Shown: positions 52,254 to 61,550, numbered from the stretch's first letter. The stretch: DNA of 64,000 nt from Bacillus luti (GCF_001884105.1 NZ_MACI01000024.1:39467-103466); one strand, 5' to 3'. Program-made: numbers and translations. Notes: a model not told the origin generated them from the sequence alone.

Positions 52254-52292
52254 TTAAGCTAAAACCATTTGAAGAACAGTTGATAAAGTCAT
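52254..52292 (-). CDS. Leader peptide MTLSTVLQMVLA of the ABC-F gene
   Basis: A 12-codon ORF behind gaaaggataaa. Its last codons (TTTTAGCTTAA) can pair with TTAAGCTAAA downstream, forming a leader hairpin that stalled ribosomes would disturb. Antibiotic-stalled translation here could free the antiterminator, as for vmlR and vga leaders. Confidence 0.6.
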   Translation of the reverse strand: MTLSTVLQMVLA

Positions 52293-52345
52293 TTTATCCT
52301 TTCACTCCTTTAACATTTGTTATATTAAGAGTATAAACTACTCTG

Positions 52346-52432
52346 TTATATTCTATTCTCCATTTTTTCTTTTGTTCCTTCTTCAAAATGATCTACTGTT
52401 AATGAATCCACTATTTTCTCAATAGATTTCAT
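52346..52432 (-). CDS. Possible small ORF (28 aa) with strong ribosome-binding site
   Basis: A 29-codon frame beginning MKSIEKIVDSLTVDHFEEGT, behind a perfect aggaggag, just after the terminator of the thiamine transport operon. Charged, no membrane segment. It lies in the 443-bp gap before the ABC-F gene and could be an upper part of that leader, or an independent peptide. Confidence 0.5.
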   Translation of the reverse strand: MKSIEKIVDSLTVDHFEEGTKEKMENRI

Positions 52433-52447
52433 TTTTCTCCTCCTATA

Positions 52448-52498
52448 TAAAAAAGCCTTTTAACAGTAATTACGCTAAAAACTGTTAAAAGGCTTTTT
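52448..52498 (-). terminator. Terminator of the thiamine transport operon
   Basis: AAAAAGCCTTTTAACAGT pairs with ACTGTTAAAAGGCTTTTT, 18 bp, with T-run on the minus strand. Confidence 0.92.
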
Positions 52499-53248
52499 CT
52501 ATTTTTTCATATAAGGAGCTAATACTCTTAAAATCTCTTCCTTATCCTTCTTTAACTCAAGTGATGTTAACATATCCATCGTTCGCGGCCTAGGTAATTT
52601 CACTTGTACTTCGCCAACTATTGATGCTGGCCTTTGAGATAAAATAAATACGCGATCAGAAAGCAAAATGGCCTCATCTAAGTCATGGGTGACCATAACA
52701 ATTGTTTGCTTTTCCTGGTGCCAGGAATTCAAAAGCCAACTGTGTACTTCCATTTTTGTAAATGCATCTAATTTTCCAAAAGGCTCATCAAGGAGCATAA
52801 TCGGTTTTTCACATAAATATGTGCGAAGAAAGCTAATTCTTTGGCGCATACCACCAGACAATGCATCTGGGTAATGATCGGCATATTCATCTAACTCAAA
52901 CTGCTTTAATGCTTCCATTCCTTCTGCCAGCCTTCGTTTTTTAGGCTTTCCTTCAATCTCCAGTGGAAGAACAATATTTTGCAAAGCAGATCGCCACGGT
53001 AATAATAAATCTTGTTGCGGCATGTAGCTTACAACATCTTGCTCTTGTACGTACTTATCATTATACGTGACGCTACCACTTGTTGGATTTTCAACGTGTG
53101 CAATCATGTTTAATAATGTGCTTTTCCCGCAACCACTCGGACCTACAAAGGAAACGAATTCTCCCTCTCGTATAGAAGCACTAATATTTGTTAATACATT
53201 CTTTCCATCGAAAGATTTTACAATATCTTTTATTTGTAATCCGCTCAT
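52499..53248 (-). CDS. thiZ: Thiamine precursor ABC transporter ATPase ThiZ
   Basis: A 249-residue ABC ATPase: Walker A GPSGCGKST, Q-loop MPQQDLLLPWRSA, signature LSGGMRQR, Walker B IMLLDEPFGKLD, H-loop VTHDLDEA. It belongs to the nitrate/taurine-type family and powers uptake of the thiamine pyrimidine precursor (ThiXYZ system). It overlaps the thiY stop by four bases, so translation is coupled. TPP riboswitch controls the operon. Confidence 0.9.
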   Translation of the reverse strand: MSGLQIKDIVKSFDGKNVLTNISASIREGEFVSFVGPSGCGKSTLLNMIAHVENPTSGSVTYNDKYVQEQDVVSYMPQQDLLLPWRSALQNIVLPLEIEGKPKKRRLAEGMEALKQFELDEYADHYPDALSGGMRQRISFLRTYLCEKPIMLLDEPFGKLDAFTKMEVHSWLLNSWHQEKQTIVMVTHDLDEAILLSDRVFILSQRPASIVGEVQVKLPRPRTMDMLTSLELKKDKEEILRVLAPYMKK

Positions 53249-54243
53249 TTTTCACTTGGAAGGAATTCATTTGTAAAGGCATCTTTTACATCGATTTTCT
53301 TTTTAATAACTTTGTTGTCATATAAGAAATTCATGTAATTTGTCCAAATTTCTTCCTTCTGTACTCCCCACGATTTAGCATCATCTTGATACTTTGTGCT
53401 TAACCACTTTTGACTTTCTTGTACTAACTCTTTATTTATATCTGGGACAGCTTTAATTAAAATATCTGCAGCTTCTTTCGGTTCTTTAATTGCAAAATTA
53501 TAACCTTCTGTCGTTGCAGTCATAAACTTTTTCACAAAATCTTTATCTTGCTTCGTATGTTTTTCACTCGTAATAATAACAGGACTGTAGAAATCAAGCG
53601 CTGGATCTAGGTCTTTTACCATAATCGTATTTAACTCTTTCCCTTGACGCTTCGCTTCAATCCCATCCCAACCGTAATAAATCCACTCGAAATCTGCATC
53701 TCGGCCAATTGATTTAAAGAAATCTGTTTGTCCTAAAATAATTTTTTCAACTTTATTAAAGTCAGCTTGATGCTTATCCATGATTGTTTTTAACGTTGCC
53801 TCTTCCGCTGGTCCTCCCCAGCCTCCGTAACGTTTACCTTCAAAATCCTTCGGTGATGTCATATTATCTTTCTTAAGCGATGCAAAAGCTGAAGTGTTAT
53901 GCTGAATAATTGCTCCTACAGACACAACAGGAATCCCTTCCACACGGGCTAACGTTACATTTTCTTGTGCACTTATTGCGAAATCAGCTTTTCCTGAAGC
54001 TATCATTTGCTCCGCAGTTACATTATCACCTGGCTGGATAATTTCTACATCTAATCCTTGCTTTTTATAATAATCTTTCGTTTGCGCTACATATAAGCCA
54101 GTATGATTCGTATTTGGAAACCAATCTAATACTACTTTTACTTTTTGATCTTTACTTGCACTTTCCTCTTTCTTCGCCGGATTACATCCAGCCACACCTA
54201 CTGCTAATAAAGCAGCTAACATAACTTTTAAACCTTTTTTCAT
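53245..54243 (-). CDS. thiY: Thiamine precursor-binding lipoprotein ThiY
   Basis: A 332-residue substrate-binding protein of the NMT1/THI5-like family. Lipobox VAGC with lipidated Cys20, then VVLDWFPNTNHTGLYVA, typical of formylaminopyrimidine/HMP binders. It delivers the pyrimidine precursor to ThiX. It overlaps both neighbours by four bases. Placement after a TPP riboswitch supports a thiamine role. Confidence 0.9.
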   Translation of the reverse strand: MKKGLKVMLAALLAVGVAGCNPAKKEESASKDQKVKVVLDWFPNTNHTGLYVAQTKDYYKKQGLDVEIIQPGDNVTAEQMIASGKADFAISAQENVTLARVEGIPVVSVGAIIQHNTSAFASLKKDNMTSPKDFEGKRYGGWGGPAEEATLKTIMDKHQADFNKVEKIILGQTDFFKSIGRDADFEWIYYGWDGIEAKRQGKELNTIMVKDLDPALDFYSPVIITSEKHTKQDKDFVKKFMTATTEGYNFAIKEPKEAADILIKAVPDINKELVQESQKWLSTKYQDDAKSWGVQKEEIWTNYMNFLYDNKVIKKKIDVKDAFTNEFLPSEK

Positions 54244-55013
54244 TTTCTGCCGTCCTTTCTATATATCCATGGTGCTGTTATTCTTGCCATAAACTCCACG
54301 ATAAAATACAGGCATAACGTCACCATGACGATAATCGCAGCAACACCAAATACTCGAGCAGTTAAAAAGGATTTTGTTGCTCTCGTAAGCATAACCCCTA
54401 GCCCTTCACTTGCACCGAGCCATTCTCCGATAATTGCCCCCATTACGCTATATGTAACTGCAATTTTTAGACCTGAGAAAAAGTATGGGAGCACTGCTGG
54501 AAACTTTACTTTTTGGTAAACTTGCCATTTCGTTGCTTTCATTGTTTGCAACAATTTCAACATATTTTTATCTACTGTTTGAAAACCTTCTAAAATGCTA
54601 AGCGCAATTGGAAAGAAACAAACGAGTATGACTACCATTACTTTTGGTAACATCCCATAGCCGAACCAAATAATAAATAACGGTGCAAGTACAACGATTG
54701 GAATTGTTTGCGAAATCACGAGCAATGGGTTTATTAAAATACGAAATAAAGGGATAACGTCCATAAGAATTGCAATGCTCGTCCCAAGTAAAATCGCAAA
54801 AAACAGTCCGATTATAACTTCCTGCAGTGTTTGCATCGTATTTGGTAATAGTAAATCTTTCATTCCAATTAACTCTTGAACGATGGCAGAAGGCTTCGGT
54901 AAAATCCACGGCTCAATTTTAAATAATGAAACAGATCCTTCCCATATCGCAATGAGAAGGATAAGCCAAATAGTTGTAATAAGTTTAGATTGCTTCTGGT
55001 TTTGCATATTCAT
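54240..55013 (-). CDS. thiX: Thiamine precursor ABC transporter permease ThiX
   Basis: A 257-residue BPD-type permease with six segments; the EAA loop is near GLKIAVTYSVMGAIIGEWLGA. ATG at 55013 follows ggaag with 7-base spacing; it overlaps the end of the thiamine-binding gene by 29 bases. A longer reading to 55037 is possible. It forms the membrane channel with ThiZ and ThiY. Confidence 0.87.
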   Translation of the reverse strand: MNMQNQKQSKLITTIWLILLIAIWEGSVSLFKIEPWILPKPSAIVQELIGMKDLLLPNTMQTLQEVIIGLFFAILLGTSIAILMDVIPLFRILINPLLVISQTIPIVVLAPLFIIWFGYGMLPKVMVVILVCFFPIALSILEGFQTVDKNMLKLLQTMKATKWQVYQKVKFPAVLPYFFSGLKIAVTYSVMGAIIGEWLGASEGLGVMLTRATKSFLTARVFGVAAIIVMVTLCLYFIVEFMARITAPWIYRKDGRK

Positions 55014-55305
55014 CACGGTACTTCCAAACCTTTTCATCTATCGTTACACCAGTGCTTGGACGATAATGGATTTTAATTGAAGTAATCACTTCTTCTGCTC
55101 CAGCATCGACGCATGCTTGTTGTGCACGTTTAATGACATCAAGAAGTACATCTAATTCTCCTTCCAGCGTTGTTTCCATTGCTCCTACTTCATAACGAAC
55201 TCCCGATTGTTGCACAACTTCAATTGCTTTATCAACAACAGAATATACATCTTTGTTCTTCGCTTGCGGTACTACTGAAAATGAAATTGTAACTTGTTGT
55301 GACAT
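54985..55305 (-). CDS. Thiamine-binding protein of the MTH1187/YqgV family
   Basis: 106 residues: SQQVTISFSVVPQAKNKDVY, then YEVGAMETTLEGELDVLLDVIKRA and TSIKIHYRPSTGVTIDEKV. The MTH1187/YkoF-like ferredoxin fold binds thiamine or its precursors. First gene of the riboswitch-controlled operon; it may deliver or sense the imported compound. Start at 55305 follows aaggggga. Confidence 0.87.
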   Translation of the reverse strand: MSQQVTISFSVVPQAKNKDVYSVVDKAIEVVQQSGVRYEVGAMETTLEGELDVLLDVIKRAQQACVDAGAEEVITSIKIHYRPSTGVTIDEKVWKYRDEYAKPEAI

Positions 55306-55334
55306 AATAAAATCCCCCTTAAAAATAAGTTTTC

Positions 55335-55373
55335 AAAAAAAGAAAAGGCTTTCCTACCATGTAGGAAAGCCTT
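55335..55373 (-). terminator. Riboswitch expression-platform terminator
   Basis: AAGGCTTTCCTAC and GTAGGAAAGCCTT form a 13-bp stem followed by TTCTTTTTTT on the minus strand, between the TPP aptamer and the first gene. Confidence 0.92.
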
Positions 55374-55416
55374 GTATGCAAGTTATTCTATAATAACTTA
55401 TGCTACATCACTTTAA

Positions 55417-55502
55417 AGTAACTCCCTACGCTGGCATTATCCAGATCAGGTTGAGGGTCGATGTATACTTACATCCTCTCAGCCAATTGGCTCCCCGGTT
55501 CT
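55417..55502 (-). ncRNA. TPP riboswitch (THI element)
   Basis: The minus strand has the conserved blocks GGGGAGCC, GGCTGAGAGGA, ACCCT, AACCTGATCTGGATAATGCC and AGCGTAGGGA of the TPP aptamer. TPP binding should form the downstream terminator and turn off the ThiXYZ operon. It accounts for the gap 55306-55559 with the promoter at 55515-55543. Confidence 0.95.
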
Positions 55503-55514
55503 TAATTCGTTTTC

Positions 55515-55543
55515 ATTGTAGCATGATTTATTTTATTGAACAA
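55515..55543 (-). promoter_or_regulatory. SigA promoter of the thiamine transport operon
   Basis: On the minus strand TTGTTC and TACAAT are separated by 17 bases, directly upstream of the TPP aptamer. Confidence 0.65.
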
Positions 55544-55559
55544 ACAAAACCATACATAA

Positions 55560-58500
55560 TCATTTCATTATCTTTGGAAAATATCCAACGCGTTCACCAT
55601 GAACTAATAATTGCTGAATAAATTCTTTGTTAATTGCTGGCACTACCAGTTCTTTTTTCTTAATCCATTCATTCGTTCTACGAGTACCCATTACAATTTC
55701 GGATTGTTGTGCTCCATCACCTGCAACTTGCGAAGCAATTAGCTCTGCTATTACTTCATCTTCCTTCGCTAACTTAAGTCCAGTATCTATATATTGTGAG
55801 AGTGAAACCATTTCAAGATTATATCCACATTCCTCAATTAGCTGTATGAAATGTTCAAATTCAATTTGATTTGGATGGCATATATGTAGCGTTTCCCCTA
55901 CAATTTTTGAATCTTGTAAATACGCTACAATTGATTTACTAGCAAAATCAATTGGTGTAAAATCGATTTTCCACTTCACATTTGGAGCTTGTCCAATGAG
56001 TAACATCGCTTTAATAAGACGGTAAAATGCATTCCCTTCAATGTTTTGTTGGAATACACCTGTCTTCGAATGACACGCTAAGTTACCTGCACGATAAATA
56101 TTTCCTTGTACACCGCTCTTTAAAGCTTCACGAACAAGGCTCTCTGCCTGCAATTTACTATCAGAATACACATTCTCTAACTCTACATCGTAATTAAAAT
56201 CACCTGTTTCGATATATGTATCCCATTGCCCTATCGCTAATTCTATCGGAATACCAATTGTTGAAATAAAGTGGAATGACGCTCCTTCTTCTGTTAATGC
56301 TAGCATGCGGCTTGTTCCATGAACGTTTACATTTATGAACTGAGCTACATCTCCAAAGTGCCTTACATCTGCACCACAATGAATTACCGTATCAATCTTA
56401 GAACGTATGAGTAGAAACTCTTCTTCACTCATACCAAGATACTCTTCTCCAAGATCACCAGGTACTGCCGTTATACGTTGTAGCCAATCCTTACTTATAT
56501 CATTAAAATAACTTGTTAATGTGTTAACAATTCTTTGTTGTATGTTTTGTGTCGGTCTTACTAAGCAATAAATGTGCGCTGTTGTATCTTTTAGTAATTC
56601 ATATAAAATATGGGAACCTAAGTAGCCTGTAGCTCCTGTTAAAAAGATTTTTGAAACTATGCCGCTTTTCACTTCTTTTATATGTGAAATTGGCCCTGGC
56701 TCATGAATTACTTTATATGCGCGAAATGCCTCTTCTTCCTCCACTTTTACTACCCTTTGAATTTGTGCTAACCCATATATTGTTCTTTCCTGGAAGAAGT
56801 CTTGAATTGTTAAATATGGAAAATTCTCTTTCAGTAAAGTTAAAACTCGTAACACCTTCAATGAATGTCCACCAATTGTAAAGAAATCATCATGAACACC
56901 TATTTTCGAGATTCCTAATACATCACCCCAAGCTTGTGCTATTTTCTTTTCCGCCTCAGTAGACGGTGCAACATATTCTTGTAGACGAACTGGTTCGTAT
57001 TCTTCTTCCAGTTGTGCTAATCGCTTCAAATCAACTTTTTTATTCGGTGTAAGTGGCAATTCATTAATATAAATTAATTTAGATGGTACCATGTAATCTG
57101 GTAATTGTTCTCTTAAATCGTGTATTAAGGTTTCCATAGCAACTTCATTAATTGTTGTATAGAAAGCAACTAAATAATGGCTACCTTCTTCACTTTTTTT
57201 CGTAAACACAGCTGCATCTTTTATCATTTCGTATTTCGCAATTGTATTTTGGATTTCACCAAGCTCAATTCGGTGCCCCCTAATTTTCACTTGATTGTCT
57301 TTACGATATAGAAACTCAATGTTTCCATCTTCCAATACTTTGACAATATCACCTGTTTTGTATATCCTACTATCATGTTTTATGTGGTGCGGAATAAATA
57401 CTTCTTCTGTTTTTTCTGGTTTATTAAAGTAACCCTTCGCTAAACCCACTGATTCTATATACAATTCTCCCGGTATACCAATTGGACAAATCTTCATGTT
57501 GTCATTTAATATCCAAACTTTATAATTATCTGCTGGCTTTCCAATTGGAATACTAGCAAGTTTGTCATTTAAATCCGCTGGAATTGGATATGTTGTTGTT
57601 GTAATTGTACACTCTGTTGGACCATATGCATTATTTAGCTGAACATGGGTACCAATTCTCTCTCGCCATAATTTCACCACTTCAGCAGTAAGCATTTCTC
57701 CACCAACTGCAATTCTCTTTAATGAATCCAGCTTATACTTACTTTCGTCTGGAAGATATGTCGCTACTTGTTGTAAGAAAATTGTAGCTAAACCTAAAAT
57801 AGATGTTGCCTTTGCTTTATAAATTGCATTTGCAAAAGCATCCACTGACATTCTTTGCTCATCTAATAATACATATACATTTCCACCACAAAATAATGAT
57901 GCGAATAACTCCCAAATAGATGCATCAAAACTAAATGACGGGAACTGTGCGAAAATATCTTCTTCACTTAATTCGTAATGTCTTTGCATCCATGTACATA
58001 AATTCACTACTCCGCGATGTGCAAGCATGGTTCCTTTTGGATTGCCTGTAGAACCAGACGTGTAGATCATATATGCAATATCATCAAGGTGAATAGACAA
58101 GTTTACATCCGTCTCCGGAAACTGTTCCATATCGTAAAGAGATAATTCCCGAATATCCTCAAACGGTACTTTCGCTTCTTTCGTTAAAACTAATTTTGAT
58201 TGGCTATCCTCAATAATATATTGCACTCGATTTGCTGGATAATCTGGGTCAATCGGAATATATGCCGCACCTGTTTTTAAAACGGCTACTATACTGACTA
58301 CCGTATCAATACTTCTCTTCATAAAGATACCGACATAATCACCTTGTTTCACTCCATTATGTAATAACATGTGAGCAATTTGATTACTTTTTTTATTTAA
58401 TTGTTCATATGTTAATGTTCCTTCCACTGAAGATAAAGCTATACGATTCGAAAATTTCCTTACGGTTTCATAAAACATATCCGCAATACTTTTATTCGGA

Positions 58501-59132
58501 TATGGTACTTCTGTGCCATTCATTTCTTTATATATCGCTAATTCTTCTTCTGTAATAATATTCATATCTACAACACATTGCTTTTCATTTGCAATACCTT
58601 GCTGAATTACATACTGAATTTGGTTCATATAGCGAAGCGCTGTTTTTTCCTCTAATTGCATTTCATTATAAGAAACTTCGAAACAATTATCCTTGAATTC
58701 AATAATGTTTAATTGACTATTTCTATTTTCTTTTCCGACTGTAATTGCAGGTTTCCCCCACTTTTCTTCATCGTACTGTAACAACACCTTTTGTACTTCT
58801 TCCATGCTCTCTAACTGCATCATTTGATCACTAATTTCTAATTTCAACTCTTCATAAGAAAGCTTTTGTGCAATCGTAATACATAACGGATAACTGCTAT
58901 GTCCTATATAATAAGGAATGACTATTCGCTTTTCATTACTAATATGATGCAGCCATATAAAAGCTGCTACTATTACATCTAATTTCTTTTGTTCAATCCC
59001 TTTGCTATCCTTTACTTTCCTCTGCTTATATTCGCTTACTTGAAAATCTTTCGGTATCATAAGCGGTTCATAATTATGTTGCAAAAATTGTTCATATCTC
59101 TCCATATATGAACGTTTTAACAAAATACTCAT
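55560..59132 (-). CDS. Single-module NRPS with terminal thioester reductase
   Basis: A 1190-residue enzyme. Residues 1-205 are a shortened, degenerate condensation-type domain lacking HHxxxDG. The adenylation domain (about 215-700) has A3 YTSGSTGNPKG (357-367), A4 FDASIWE, A5 NAYGPTE, A7 YKTGD and final Lys699. The carrier domain (about 722-790) has Ser757 in TIGGHSL. The reductase (about 828-1180) has FLTGATGYLG and YSDSK. It would load one amino acid and release it as aldehyde or alcohol. A hand-read specificity code starts DAW with A322/I330-type positions, like aromatic-loading domains, but this is weak. No tailoring genes lie nearby. Start at 59132 has agagga upstream. Confidence 0.85.
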   Translation of the reverse strand: MSILLKRSYMERYEQFLQHNYEPLMIPKDFQVSEYKQRKVKDSKGIEQKKLDVIVAAFIWLHHISNEKRIVIPYYIGHSSYPLCITIAQKLSYEELKLEISDQMMQLESMEEVQKVLLQYDEEKWGKPAITVGKENRNSQLNIIEFKDNCFEVSYNEMQLEEKTALRYMNQIQYVIQQGIANEKQCVVDMNIITEEELAIYKEMNGTEVPYPNKSIADMFYETVRKFSNRIALSSVEGTLTYEQLNKKSNQIAHMLLHNGVKQGDYVGIFMKRSIDTVVSIVAVLKTGAAYIPIDPDYPANRVQYIIEDSQSKLVLTKEAKVPFEDIRELSLYDMEQFPETDVNLSIHLDDIAYMIYTSGSTGNPKGTMLAHRGVVNLCTWMQRHYELSEEDIFAQFPSFSFDASIWELFASLFCGGNVYVLLDEQRMSVDAFANAIYKAKATSILGLATIFLQQVATYLPDESKYKLDSLKRIAVGGEMLTAEVVKLWRERIGTHVQLNNAYGPTECTITTTTYPIPADLNDKLASIPIGKPADNYKVWILNDNMKICPIGIPGELYIESVGLAKGYFNKPEKTEEVFIPHHIKHDSRIYKTGDIVKVLEDGNIEFLYRKDNQVKIRGHRIELGEIQNTIAKYEMIKDAAVFTKKSEEGSHYLVAFYTTINEVAMETLIHDLREQLPDYMVPSKLIYINELPLTPNKKVDLKRLAQLEEEYEPVRLQEYVAPSTEAEKKIAQAWGDVLGISKIGVHDDFFTIGGHSLKVLRVLTLLKENFPYLTIQDFFQERTIYGLAQIQRVVKVEEEEAFRAYKVIHEPGPISHIKEVKSGIVSKIFLTGATGYLGSHILYELLKDTTAHIYCLVRPTQNIQQRIVNTLTSYFNDISKDWLQRITAVPGDLGEEYLGMSEEEFLLIRSKIDTVIHCGADVRHFGDVAQFINVNVHGTSRMLALTEEGASFHFISTIGIPIELAIGQWDTYIETGDFNYDVELENVYSDSKLQAESLVREALKSGVQGNIYRAGNLACHSKTGVFQQNIEGNAFYRLIKAMLLIGQAPNVKWKIDFTPIDFASKSIVAYLQDSKIVGETLHICHPNQIEFEHFIQLIEECGYNLEMVSLSQYIDTGLKLAKEDEVIAELIASQVAGDGAQQSEIVMGTRRTNEWIKKKELVVPAINKEFIQQLLVHGERVGYFPKIMK

Positions 59133-59163
59133 TCTGAATCCTCTCGCTCTCCATAGTATAAAA

Positions 59164-59222
59164 ATATAATGAAACTTTAATCATCGGAGGACATCTTCCC
59201 CCAATGATTAAAATCACACTAC
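59164..59222 (+). repeat. Dispersed intergenic repeat, copy F (short)
   Basis: TATAATGAAACTTTAATCAT begins like the other copies, then CGGAGGACATCTTCCCCC and AATGATT form the central hairpin. The second half is missing. It lies between NRPS and chemoreceptor genes. Confidence 0.65.
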
Positions 59223-59263
59223 AACATCCTAAAATTCGGATATTTGATTATTATTTTTAGAGA

Positions 59264-59290
59264 GAAAGGTGCAGATTATATCTACACCTT
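59264..59290 (-). terminator. Terminator of the chemoreceptor gene
   Basis: AAGGTGTAGAT and ATCTGCACCTT pair on the minus strand (one G-T) and are followed by T-rich sequence. Confidence 0.7.
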
Positions 59291-59301
59291 ATATTGTCAT
59301 A

Positions 59302-61041
59302 TTAACTTTTAAATTCCCCAATTAACTCTTGTAACTCCTGTGAAAGCCAGCTTAAAGAAGTAGCTAATTCAGCTATATCTTGTACTGACATTTCCTGTTC
59401 TTTCATACTCTCTTCAATATTACTACTACTATTCGCATACGTATTTGCAATATGTGATAGTTCATTTACAACACGAACAATGTTCTGGCTATTTTGCAAT
59501 ATATCACTTGAATTGCTAGAAACGGCTCTAACTTGATTTGTAACAGATTGGGCTGACTTTGAAATTTTCTCAAAGAAGGAACCACTACTTTGAACGAGTG
59601 TAATTCCAGACTCTACCTCTTTTGAACCTTTTTGCATTGAAACTACAGCCTCTTCTGCTTCGGCCTGTGTTTCCCCAATTAATTTAGCTATATCTTTTGC
59701 TGATGCTTCCGTTTGTTCTGCTAATTTTCGCACTTCATCAGCAACAACAGCAAATCCTCGTCCAGCAGCTCCAGCACGTGAAGCTTCAATAGAAGCATTT
59801 AAAGCTAATAAATTTGTTTGATTTGAAATGCCAGTAATTACAGTTACAATATCACTAATTTCTTTTGATCTTGTTTCCAACGAATAAATAATAGAAGATA
59901 AATCTTGTACTGCATTTTGGATCAAACTCATTTGATTAATAATTTGTTCAATAACTCCATTACCCTCAATTGAATGTTGCTCCATACCTTCTGAGGCAAC
60001 CGCGACTTGTTTCGCAGCCCCTGTTATTTCTTCCATCTTATTTTCCATTTCATGTACAATACCTAAGCATTGTTGTACAGAATTTTCTTGAGACTGGGCA
60101 CCAGCTCTTAATCCTACCATAGAACTCGCAATCTCTTGAACTGCCATGCTATTCTCCTCTGTACTTGCTGACAATTCTTGTGAAGATGAAGAAACTTGTT
60201 CTGCCGTCTGTTTCACTTTATCTATAATTCCTTTAAACTTCTCGATAGTATTATTAAAATATGCATTAATAATACCAATGTCATCTGGTCTTTCTTCTAA
60301 TTTAATACTTAAATCTCCTTCGCCCACTTTACGCAACCCTTCGCGTAAATCTCGCAATGGAGCAAGTGAATTGCGCACAATTAAGAATTGGATAACTGTT
60401 GCAATTAAAACTGAAATACAAATAAACATTAAACCTTGCATCGTAAATTTCTTCTTTGTACTAGGAACAATAGAAGCATCTACATCAGCCGCAACAATCG
60501 CAACAATGGTCCCTTCACCATCTGTAATTGGCTCTAATATCGTTACCCATGACCCTAGCTCATCTTCATATATTTCCGTTATTTGTGCTTTTTGTGTGCT
60601 CATTACTTTATCGTATGCCTTCATCCAATGAGCGGGTTGTTCATAATAATCTCCCGGTTTTACTGGAACAGCATTTGCTAATTCCGTAGTCAAACCAACT
60701 ACCTGCAGCTCACCTTTTGTATTTGTTTTTGCTCCAACAACATACGTTTGTCCAACACTTCTCAATTCTTTTGTAACTTCATCTAACTGCTCTGTTAACT
60801 TTTCTCTTTTCTCTCTCTGTGCCGTTGGGTCCTTCGCAACATCTCTCAATATTTCTGCATCTAATTTATGTAATACCGCATCTCCAGTTTCAAAAGACTG
60901 CCTTTCAAATAAAGACATCATACTATTTTGAAACATGTTAAAACTTAACGCCCCCATACTACCTACAAGCGTCAAAATAACGAGTACAGTTAACAATACA
61001 TTTTTTTGAAGGAACGATAGCTTGTGCCAATATTTTTTCAT
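59302..61041 (-). CDS. Methyl-accepting chemotaxis protein
   Basis: A 579-residue chemoreceptor: transmembrane segment about 13-35, extracellular sensor (about 36-200, double-PAS/Cache-like, with [20 protein letters not shown]), second membrane segment about 203-225, HAMP, then a long coiled coil with the signalling tip [25 protein letters not shown]. It feeds CheA/CheY. A c-di-GMP-I riboswitch precedes it, linking receptor level to the motile/sessile switch. ATG at 61041 follows aaaggtg; two ATG codons lie just upstream. Ligand unknown. Confidence 0.9.
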   Translation of the reverse strand: MKKYWHKLSFLQKNVLLTVLVILTLVGSMGALSFNMFQNSMMSLFERQSFETGDAVLHKLDAEILRDVAKDPTAQREKREKLTEQLDEVTKELRSVGQTYVVGAKTNTKGELQVVGLTTELANAVPVKPGDYYEQPAHWMKAYDKVMSTQKAQITEIYEDELGSWVTILEPITDGEGTIVAIVAADVDASIVPSTKKKFTMQGLMFICISVLIATVIQFLIVRNSLAPLRDLREGLRKVGEGDLSIKLEERPDDIGIINAYFNNTIEKFKGIIDKVKQTAEQVSSSSQELSASTEENSMAVQEIASSMVGLRAGAQSQENSVQQCLGIVHEMENKMEEITGAAKQVAVASEGMEQHSIEGNGVIEQIINQMSLIQNAVQDLSSIIYSLETRSKEISDIVTVITGISNQTNLLALNASIEASRAGAAGRGFAVVADEVRKLAEQTEASAKDIAKLIGETQAEAEEAVVSMQKGSKEVESGITLVQSSGSFFEKISKSAQSVTNQVRAVSSNSSDILQNSQNIVRVVNELSHIANTYANSSSNIEESMKEQEMSVQDIAELATSLSWLSQELQELIGEFKS

Positions 61042-61136
61042 TAACATCACCTTTCTAAATTAAACCCACATAAAATTTAAATATTAAAATATCTTCATAC
61101 CTAATCGATAACCATTCTCAAACGGTTATAAATATA

Positions 61137-61168
61137 AAAAAAAGACCAATGAAAAAAGCATTGGTCAA
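61137..61168 (-). terminator. Riboswitch terminator of the chemoreceptor gene
   Basis: GACCAATG pairs with CATTGGTC around a T-rich loop, followed by eight T on the minus strand. Confidence 0.9.
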
Positions 61169-61170
61169 GA

Positions 61171-61292
61171 CCAACCCTATCCGTCCGGTAACTGGCTAGC
61201 ATAGCCTTTCGACCTTAGCTCCTGTAGTTTTGCGTCCTCATGTTTCCATCAGTTTGCCTTTCTCGCTGAACGAGTTGAACGATATGGGAGTT
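61171..61292 (-). ncRNA. Cyclic di-GMP-I (GEMM) riboswitch
   Basis: On the minus strand the conserved elements AGGCAAACTGATGGAAACAT, GAGGACGCAAAACTACAGG, GCTAAGGT, AAGGCTATG and GCCAGTTACCG follow the GEMM-I order, including the tetraloop GAAA and its receptor. Next to a chemoreceptor gene and a terminator, it is a c-di-GMP sensing on/off switch. It occupies most of the gap 61042-61550; the rest is A/T-rich with a possible -10 TATAAT at 61439 for the Dcu gene. Confidence 0.92.
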
Positions 61293-61550
61293 CTATGAGA
61301 ATTAAATTATTCTCTTTCAAAGATTACAACATACGGATTAAAATGTCCACTTATTTAGAGATATAAATGTAAAGTTCCAATGTATTATTTTTTCGAAATA
61401 ATTTCAAAAAATACATGAATGTTACTTTTTTTGTGTTATATAATAAAAAATGTAGAAAAATCGAGGTTTCTTTTGATTATTTATTTAATTTTCATTCAAA
61501 TTAAACTATTCGAATATATCTTAACTTATGAATTTCGGAGGTAGTTTATC

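Noticed and set aside
60146-60631. 161-codon ORF opposite the chemoreceptor gene
   Set aside because: Low-complexity antisense frame without ribosome-binding site; codon pattern is the mirror of the coiled coil.
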